A stretch of 64,000 nt of DNA, taken from assembly GCF_900091555.1 (NCBI RefSeq), contig NZ_FMCX01000002.1, positions 1 through 64,000 of the forward strand. The letters are read 5' to 3'. Of this stretch, positions 59,045 through 64,000 are shown one piece after another. Positions within the stretch are counted from its first letter, which is position 1; every line of letters starts with the position of its first letter. This DNA is from Micromonospora mirobrigensis. GTDB taxonomy: Bacteria; Actinomycetota; Actinomycetes; Mycobacteriales; Micromonosporaceae. Under the pieces are notes generated by a model. It ran no database searches and had not been told where the DNA came from. It saw only the letters and a program-made list of their open reading frames with translations. Position numbers and translations under genes: made by a program.

Positions 59045-60061
59045 CTACCCCCGGTTCGAGCTGCGGGACCGACGGGGCAATACTGCCGGAACCCGCACCC
59101 CGCTCACCAGGCCCGCGAGTGGCGTGGCCCGCGCACCACGGGCCGGCCGACCCGCCTGCCGACTGCGCTGGATCACCGCGACGCAGGCCAGCACCACCAC
59201 CGCCGCCGCGACGGAGGCCGGCGTGACCCGCTCGCCGAGCAGCAGCGCCGACCAGACCAGGGTCAGCACCGGCTGCGCCAGCTGGACCTGGCCGACCCGC
59301 GCGATGCCGCCCCGGGCCAGGCCCGCGTACCAGGCGACGAAGCCCAGGAACATGGAGACGACGGTGAGATAGCCGAACGCCGCCCAGGTGGTGGCGTCGG
59401 CGGTCGGCGGGTGGGCGACACCGGCCAGCACCGTGACCGGCACCGTGACGGGCAGGGCCAGCAGCAACGCCCAGCAGATCGTCCTTGCGCCACCCAGGTC
59501 GCGGGCGAGCGCGCCGCCCTCGGCGTACCCGAGGCCACAGAGGACGACCGCCGCGAGCAGGAAAAGGTCGGCCGGGGACGGGCCGCCGTGGACCGCGCCG
59601 CTGGCGGCGAGGAAGGAGAGCACCGCCAGCAGCCCGCCGGCGCTGGCGAGCCAGAACGGTCGGGGTGGGCGCTCACCGGCGCGCAGCACCGCGAACACGG
59701 CGGTCACGGCGGGCAGCAGGGTGATGACGACCGCGCCGTGCGCGGAGCTCTGGTGCCGCAGGGCCAGCGACGTGAACAGCGGGAAGCCCACCACCACGCC
59801 GAGGGCGACGACGCAGAGCCGGCGCCACTGGTCGCGGGTGGGCCGGGCCGCGCCGACGACCCACAGGTACGCCCCGGCGAGCAGGGCCGCTCCGACGGCC
59901 CGGCCGAAGGCCACGAACCACGGGTCGAGCTGCTGCACGGCGACCCGGGTGGCCGGCAGGGACATGCTGAAGCCGACCACGCCCAGCGCCCCGAGGGCCA
60001 GGCCCGCCGCCCGGCCCGCCGTTACCGATCCGGGCGCAGTAACGCTACTCTCGTCTCTCAT
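59045..60061 (-). CDS. EamA-family (DMT) exporter
   Basis: A 338-residue protein with ten helices in two EamA halves (AAGLALGALGVVGFSMSLPATRVAVQQLDPWFVAFGRAVGAALL and FGYLTVVSMFLGFVAWYAGLARGGIARVGQVQLAQPVLTLVWSALLLGERV). Such proteins export amino acids, purines or other metabolites. The ATG overlaps that of the divergent MocR gene by two bases (CATG). A TACCCT -10 element lies 5 bases upstream of the ATG. Confidence 0.85.
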   Translation of the reverse strand: MRDESSVTAPGSVTAGRAAGLALGALGVVGFSMSLPATRVAVQQLDPWFVAFGRAVGAALLAGAYLWVVGAARPTRDQWRRLCVVALGVVVGFPLFTSLALRHQSSAHGAVVITLLPAVTAVFAVLRAGERPPRPFWLASAGGLLAVLSFLAASGAVHGGPSPADLFLLAAVVLCGLGYAEGGALARDLGGARTICWALLLALPVTVPVTVLAGVAHPPTADATTWAAFGYLTVVSMFLGFVAWYAGLARGGIARVGQVQLAQPVLTLVWSALLLGERVTPASVAAAVVVLACVAVIQRSRQAGRPARGARATPLAGLVSGVRVPAVLPRRSRSSNRG

Positions 60062-60076
60062 GGACCAGGGTAACGC
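60039..60076. promoter_or_regulatory. Shared divergent promoter: overlapping start codons and GTAACGC repeats
   Basis: GTAACGC occurs at 60039-60045 and 60070-60076, a direct repeat 31 bases apart; GTTAC at 60021-60025 forms an inverted pair with the first. Between them lie TACTCT (60046-60051, plus -10) and AGGGTA (60067-60072, minus -10 TACCCT). The two ATGs overlap at CATG (60059-60062). Both messages must be leaderless. Confidence 0.7.
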
Positions 60077-61445
60077 GGCGGAACGCGTCGTCCAAGATCT
60101 GCTCCGCGTCGTGGCCGCCGCGACACCCGGGGCCCGGCTGCCCTCCGTACGCGAGTTGAGCGCCCGGCACCAGGCCTCCCCGGTCACCGTCACGGCGGCG
60201 ATCCGTCAGCTGGTGGCCCGGGGTGTGGTGGAGGCGCGGACCGGCCGGGGCACCTTCGTGGCCGCCCCGCCGGAGCACCGCAGCGCCCCCGACCTGTCCT
60301 GGCAGACCGTCGCGCTCGGACCCCGCCCGGCCGGCGAGGCGGAGATGCAGGCGCTACTGGCGTTACCACCGCCGGGCGCGATCCCCCTCTCCGGCGGCTA
60401 CCTCGACGCGGACCTGCAACCGGCCGCCGCGCTCGGCGCCGCCCTCACCCGTGCGGCCCGGCAGCCGGCGTCCTGGCAGCGGGGTCCGGCCGAGGGGCGG
60501 GCGGACCTGCGGGCCTGGTTCGCCCGCGAGGCCGGCGGCGGGTTGCGCGCCGACGACATGGTGATCTGCCCCGGCGGGCAGGCCGCGCTCTCCTCGGCGT
60601 TGCGCGCCCTCACCGCGCCCGGCGACACCCTGCTCGTCGAGTCGCCCACCTACCTGGGCGCGCTCGCCACCGCCCGGGCGGCCGGCCTGCGGATCGTGCC
60701 CGTGCCCGCCGATTCCGACGGGGTACGCCCCGACCAGCTCGCGGCGGCTTTCGCCCGCACCGGCGCCCGGCTGTTCTACTGCCAGCCGCTGCACGCCAAC
60801 CCGCACGGCGCCACCCTGGCCCCGCACCGCCGGGTCGCGGTGGCCGAGGCGGTACGCGACGCCGGGGCGTTCCTGATCGAGGACGACTACGCGCGCGACC
60901 TGACCGTCGACGGCGAGCCACCGCCACCGCTGGCCGCCGACGACCCGGACGGACACGTCGTCCACCTGCGCTCGCTGACCAAGTCGGCCGCTCCCGGGCT
61001 GCGGGTGGCCGCGATCGGCGCGCGCGGCCCGGCCGGCGCCCGGCTGCGCGCGGCCCGACTGCTCGACGACTTCTTCGTCGCCGGCCCGCTCCAGCAGGCC
61101 ACCCTGGAGTTCGTCACCTCCCCGGCGTGGGAGCGGCACCGCCGCGCCCTGCGTACCGCGCTGCGGGCCCGGCGGGAGGCGCTGCTGGCCGCGCTGCACA
61201 AGCACCTGCCCGACCTGCTCCCCCGGTCGGTCCCCCGCGGCGGCCTGCATCTCTGGGTCCGCCTGGCGGACGGCGCCGACGACGTCGCGGTGGCCGCCGC
61301 GGCGGCCGCCGCGGGCGTGATCGTCTTCCCCGGCCGACCCTGGTACGCCGCCGAGCCACCGGCCGCCCACCTGCGGCTGACCTACGCCGCGGCCTCGCCG
61401 GAGCAGATGGACGAGGCCGTGCGCCGCCTCGCCCGGGCGCTGTGA
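60060..61445 (+). CDS. MocR-family regulator divergent from the EamA exporter
   Basis: A 461-residue GntR/aminotransferase fusion: winged helix at residues 8-65 (AERVVQDLLRVVAAATPGARLPSVRELSARHQASPVTVTAAIRQLVARGVVEARTGRGTFV) and a PLP domain with ICPGGQAALSSALRAL, YCQPLHANPHGAT, IEDDYARDL and the Schiff-base Lys in RSLTKSAAPGLRVA. It is the second MocR in the window. It overlaps the exporter start, so the exporter is the obvious regulatory target. Confidence 0.87.
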   Translation: MDQGNAAERVVQDLLRVVAAATPGARLPSVRELSARHQASPVTVTAAIRQLVARGVVEARTGRGTFVAAPPEHRSAPDLSWQTVALGPRPAGEAEMQALLALPPPGAIPLSGGYLDADLQPAAALGAALTRAARQPASWQRGPAEGRADLRAWFAREAGGGLRADDMVICPGGQAALSSALRALTAPGDTLLVESPTYLGALATARAAGLRIVPVPADSDGVRPDQLAAAFARTGARLFYCQPLHANPHGATLAPHRRVAVAEAVRDAGAFLIEDDYARDLTVDGEPPPPLAADDPDGHVVHLRSLTKSAAPGLRVAAIGARGPAGARLRAARLLDDFFVAGPLQQATLEFVTSPAWERHRRALRTALRARREALLAALHKHLPDLLPRSVPRGGLHLWVRLADGADDVAVAAAAAAAGVIVFPGRPWYAAEPPAAHLRLTYAAASPEQMDEAVRRLARAL

Positions 61446-61460
61446 CCGCTGGGCGGCCGC

Positions 61461-62510
61461 TCAGGCCGCCGCCCGGTCACCCGTCGGTCGGCGGCGCCGG
61501 GCGGCATCGACGAGAGCTGCGGGCTGCCACACCCCATCGGGCGGATAGATGTTGGCGCCGGGCGGGACGATGGCGTCGATGCGATCCAGCGTCGCGTCGT
61601 CGAGCCCGACGGTGGCGCCGTCGAGCAACCGTTCGAGCTGATCCATGGTGCGCGGTCCGATGATGGTGGCGGTCACCGCCGGGTGGGCGGAGGTGAAGGC
61701 GAGCGCCAGCTCCGGCAGGGTACGGCCCAGCTCGCCGGCCAGGTCGATCAGCTGCTCCACGGCGTCGTACTTGGCGACGTTGCCGGGCAGGTCCGGGTCG
61801 AACCGGCCGGGCGTGCGGGCGGGCCGACCGCTGGTCAGGTCGACCGGCCAGCCCCGGCGGTAGCGGCCGGTGAGGAAGCCCGAGGCGAGCGGGCTCCACA
61901 CCAGCACCCCGATGCCGTACCGCTGGCAGACCGGCAGCACCGACGCCTCGATGCCGCGCGCCAGCAGCGAGTACGGTGGCTGCTCGGTGCGGAACCGGCC
62001 CAGCGCCCGCCGCTCGGCCACCTGCTGCGCCTCGACGATCTGCTCCGCCGGGAAGGTCGAGCAGCCGAACGCCCGGATCTTGCCCGCCCGGACCAGGTCG
62101 GTCAGCGCGGACAGGGTCTCCTCGATGTCGGTCCGGTCGTCCGGCCGGTGCACCTGGTAGAGGTCGATCCAGTCGGTGTCGAGGCGGCGCAGGCTCTCCT
62201 CCACGGCCCGCACGATCCAGCGGCGGGAGTTGCCGCCGCGGTTGCGTCCCTCCCCCATCGGGAAGTGGACCTTGGTGGCCAGCACGACGTCGTCCCGGCG
62301 TCCGCGCAACGCCTTGCCCACGATGACCTCGGACTCACCGGCCGAGTACATGTCCGCGGTGTCGACGATGTTGATCCCGCGGTCCAGGGCGGTGCGGATG
62401 ATCCGGCCGCACTCGTCGTGGTCGGGGTTGCCGACGGAGCCGAACATCATGGTGCCCAGGCAGTAGGTGCTGACCTCGATGCCGGTGCCGCCCAGGGTGC
62501 GGTAGCGCAT
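61461..62510 (-). CDS. Aldo/keto reductase
   Basis: A 349-residue AKR: MRYRTLGGTGIEVSTYCLGTMMFG, GINIVDTADMYSAGESEVIVGKALRG (catalytic Asp/Tyr), ATKVHFPMG (Lys), DLYQVHRPD (His) and IIGPRTMDQLERLLDGA near the C-terminus. These enzymes reduce carbonyls with NADPH. GGGGGAGA lies 5 bases before the ATG. It is convergent with the MocR gene and stands alone. Confidence 0.88.
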   Translation of the reverse strand: MRYRTLGGTGIEVSTYCLGTMMFGSVGNPDHDECGRIIRTALDRGINIVDTADMYSAGESEVIVGKALRGRRDDVVLATKVHFPMGEGRNRGGNSRRWIVRAVEESLRRLDTDWIDLYQVHRPDDRTDIEETLSALTDLVRAGKIRAFGCSTFPAEQIVEAQQVAERRALGRFRTEQPPYSLLARGIEASVLPVCQRYGIGVLVWSPLASGFLTGRYRRGWPVDLTSGRPARTPGRFDPDLPGNVAKYDAVEQLIDLAGELGRTLPELALAFTSAHPAVTATIIGPRTMDQLERLLDGATVGLDDATLDRIDAIVPPGANIYPPDGVWQPAALVDAARRRRPTGDRAAA

Positions 62511-62623
62511 GACGGATCTCCCCCGATCGTCGTCCCGCGGCCGGCTCCGGCCACGGGGTCGGACGTGGACGGTAGGGGCTCCAGTGCACTCGAAGTCAAC
62601 CGGTCGTGACGGACCCGCCGGGC

Positions 62624-63376
62624 TCAGGTCTCCAGCAGCCGCCGGATCGCCGCTTCGAGCACCGGGTCCACCGGGAACCGGGCCGCCAGCCAGTCCAGGG
62701 TGGTCCGGGCGGCCTCCCGGTTGCCCCGGTAGCCGGGGACCATCGCGGCCAGCGGCAGCACCTGCGCCGGCCACGCCTGCTCCACCCGCCGGCTCGGGTC
62801 GAACGGGTCGCGCCGGTGGGTGGCGTCGGTGGTCAGCCGCAGCAGCGAGATCACCCGGTCCACGGCGTACGACTGGATGAAGCGGGACGCGGTGAGCCGT
62901 TCGCCGCGCAGCTCCCGGTGCAGCCCGACGTAGAGGTTGGTCAACGCCTCGTTGAGGTGGAACTCGGCCGTGTCGTACGGCGTCGGGGCCGGTGGCGCCG
63001 GCCGGTCGGCCAGTCCGGTGGGGGCGTCGGGCCGCTGCCAGATGACCCGGGCGCCGGTGAACGGCAGCCCGGCCAGCTGCGCGACGGTGAAGACGGCGTA
63101 CTCGACGAAGATGCCGTCGGCGTAGAGCGCCTTGCGGCCGTTACGCCCGTTGGCGAAGCTCCACGCCACCGGGTGCGGCGCGGCCAGCCAGGCGACGTCG
63201 TCGACGTAGCGGGCCACCGCGTCGTCGTCGACGATGAGGAAGAAGTCCAGGTCGGAGTGGTCGTCCAGGCGGTCGTGCTCGACTCCGGCGGAGCCCAGGC
63301 CGAGCAGGGCGATCACGTTCGGCCGGGTGGCGAGGTGGGCGGCGAGGTCGTCGAGTCGACGCAGCATCGGGTGCAT
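62624..63376 (-). CDS. Nucleotidyltransferase-like protein (possible aminoglycoside/lincosamide nucleotidyltransferase fold)
   Basis: A 250-residue protein with the nucleotidyltransferase signature LLGLGSAGVEHDRLDDHSDLDFFLIVDDDAV (GS-x-n-D-x-D variant) and a helical C-terminus (ALTNLYVGLHRELRGERLTASRFIQSYAVDRVISLLRL). It recalls aminoglycoside adenylyltransferase-like or Streptomyces resistance proteins, but the substrate is unknown. ATG at 63376 has GGAAGGG 8 bases upstream; longer in-frame starts lack a site. Confidence 0.65.
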   Translation of the reverse strand: MHPMLRRLDDLAAHLATRPNVIALLGLGSAGVEHDRLDDHSDLDFFLIVDDDAVARYVDDVAWLAAPHPVAWSFANGRNGRKALYADGIFVEYAVFTVAQLAGLPFTGARVIWQRPDAPTGLADRPAPPAPTPYDTAEFHLNEALTNLYVGLHRELRGERLTASRFIQSYAVDRVISLLRLTTDATHRRDPFDPSRRVEQAWPAQVLPLAAMVPGYRGNREAARTTLDWLAARFPVDPVLEAAIRRLLET

Positions 63377-63483
63377 GTCGTCGTCCCTTCCGTGAAGAGT
63401 CGACGTTTCATCCCGTACGGCCATGGTTTCCGCCGGGGTCGCGACACCGATCCCGCCATTCTGGCCGGGCCAGGGGCGATGGT

Positions 63484-63567
63484 TCAACCGACCAGCACGA
63501 CGTGCAGGTTCCGCGGCCCGTGCCCGCCCTGCACCCGGTTCAGCTCGATGTCGCTGGTCGGCGGGGC
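63484..63567 (-). pseudogene. C-terminal scrap of LutC-type (LUD domain) lactate utilisation protein
   Basis: Twenty-seven codons before a TGA read APPTSDIELNRVQGGHGPRNLHVVLVG, the hallmark ending of LutC/LUD proteins (TSDIELxRVxGxHGPRxLHVVLV). No upstream remainder of the gene exists; the preceding codons run into the stop of the LOTUS-type gene. A deletion scar. Confidence 0.6.
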
Positions 63568-63586
63568 CGCCGCCGCCCGGCGCGGC

Positions 63587-64000
63587 TCAGCCCGGGACGG
63601 TGATCAGGTAGTCGTCGGCCTCGTCGCTCCAGCGCAGGTCGACCGCGCCGCCGGTGGCGGCGGCCCGGCAGAACTGGAGGAAGCCCCGGTAGCCGAGCTT
63701 CTTCTCGCTGAAGTCCGGTCGTACCCGGCGGAGCTGGTTCTTCAGCCCGGACAACGCCACCGTGCCGTCCGCGCCGGCCAGGTCCTGCACCACGCTGCGG
63801 ACCAGCGCGAAGGCCGCCTCCCGGTCGCCGTGCTCGGGGAGGGTGACCTCCGGGTCGCCCTTCGCCGGCCCCTCGGCCAGCTCGATCACGTTGCGGCCGG
63901 CGAGGTGCCGCAGCAGCTCGCCGAAGGTGCGGAAACCGTAGTCGGACTCGCTGAAGGTGGGGTCCTTGCGGCGCAGGGCGCGCTTGAGGGTGGAGGCGGT
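63587..64000 (-). CDS. OST-HTH/LOTUS-domain protein, C-terminal part (continues past the window)
   Basis: The reading frame is open to the window edge. It contains two LOTUS-like winged repeats: STLKRALRRKDPTFSESDYGFRTFGELLRHLAGRN and SGLKNQLRRVRPDFSEKKLGYRGFLQFCRAAATGGAVDLRWSDEADDYLITVPG. In actinomycetes such repeats sit behind an N-terminal NYN/PIN-like nuclease domain, so this is probably the end of an NYN-LOTUS RNA-binding nuclease. The start and nuclease domain are outside the window. Confidence 0.75.
   Translation of the reverse strand, partial: TASTLKRALRRKDPTFSESDYGFRTFGELLRHLAGRNVIELAEGPAKGDPEVTLPEHGDREAAFALVRSVVQDLAGADGTVALSGLKNQLRRVRPDFSEKKLGYRGFLQFCRAAATGGAVDLRWSDEADDYLITVPG

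Noticed and set aside
58915..59226. Open frame between the glutamate synthase-like and EamA genes
   Set aside because: Its translation is Pro/Arg-rich and lacks similarity, and most of it overlaps the EamA gene antisense; no ribosome site or -10 element supports it.
1..64000. Prophage, CRISPR array, tRNA or rRNA genes
   Set aside because: No integrase, repeat-spacer array, tRNA cloverleaf or rRNA stretch was recognised by eye; a tRNAscan or covariance search would be needed to exclude all of them.

Overview
The window is very GC-rich with strongly third-position-biased codons. It carries mycothiol-dependent formaldehyde detoxification, MocR and PadR regulators, MEDS-domain regulators, ESX-like small proteins, DUF3558 and DUF6069 proteins and an EthA/EthR pair. 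This points to an actinomycete chromosome, most likely Micromonosporaceae (Micromonospora-like); that placement is inferred from gene content, not from a marker gene. No rRNA, tRNA, CRISPR array, prophage or replication origin was found. The only mobile DNA seen is the 3' end of an IS110-type transposase at the left edge.

Layout. 0-2.4 kb: transposase tail, then two paralogous secreted lysozyme-like proteins with long leaders and strong hairpin terminators. 2.5-5.3 kb: VOC protein, then an overlapping operon of MEDS-STAS protein, MEDS-ATPase and TrmO-like methyltransferase. 5.3-9.7 kb: MscR-type dehydrogenase with a metallo-hydrolase, DoxX-like protein, MFS exporter with a GntR regulator. 9.8-12.2 kb: glycosyltransferase and an iron-sulfur photolyase. 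12.2-15.3 kb: EthA-like monooxygenase, SDR and EthR-like repressor around a 38-bp palindrome. 15.3-19.9 kb: WYL regulator, MocR/LysE pair, B3/B4 protein. 19.7-21.4 kb: two decayed genes. 21.6-27.1 kb: housekeeping and hypothetical genes, including RNase HI and a pentapeptide-repeat protein. 27.1-31.1 kb: cis-prenyltransferase, ABC permease with a gutted ATPase gene, PadR regulator. 31.2-36.4 kb: lycopene cyclase-like gene, oxidoreductase, MFS exporter, ArsR-AHSA1 fusion. 36.5-42.8 kb: two-component system, membrane and secreted proteins, class F sortase, a GH6 protein lacking its usual acid residue. 42.8-51.6 kb: M28 peptidase, YchJ-like protein, MFS exporter, MscS-like protein, sensor kinase, second PadR module, slipin. 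51.7-54.8 kb: compact ESX-like cluster. 54.9-64 kb: Tat-exported amidase, lipid kinase, glutamate synthase-like enzyme, EamA/MocR divergent pair, aldo-keto reductase, nucleotidyltransferase-like protein and the C-terminal part of a LOTUS-type protein.

Three themes run through the window. First, many genes appear to be leaderless: a TAnnnT -10 element lies 5-8 bases before the start codon, which also helps settle starts. Second, several local repressors sit beside clear operators (EthR, WYL, ArsR, PadR, GntR and MocR types), mostly controlling a neighbouring enzyme or exporter. Third, gene scars recur: lipase, ABC ATPase, sialidase-like protein, DUF2231 tail, LutC tail and possibly a DHFR-like start. 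Two of these have lost precisely the catalytic middle. I found no complete, obviously new multi-gene system. The best leads are the MEDS pair, the ESX-like cluster, the GH6 pseudoenzyme beside a sortase, and the MocR/EamA pair whose start codons overlap.
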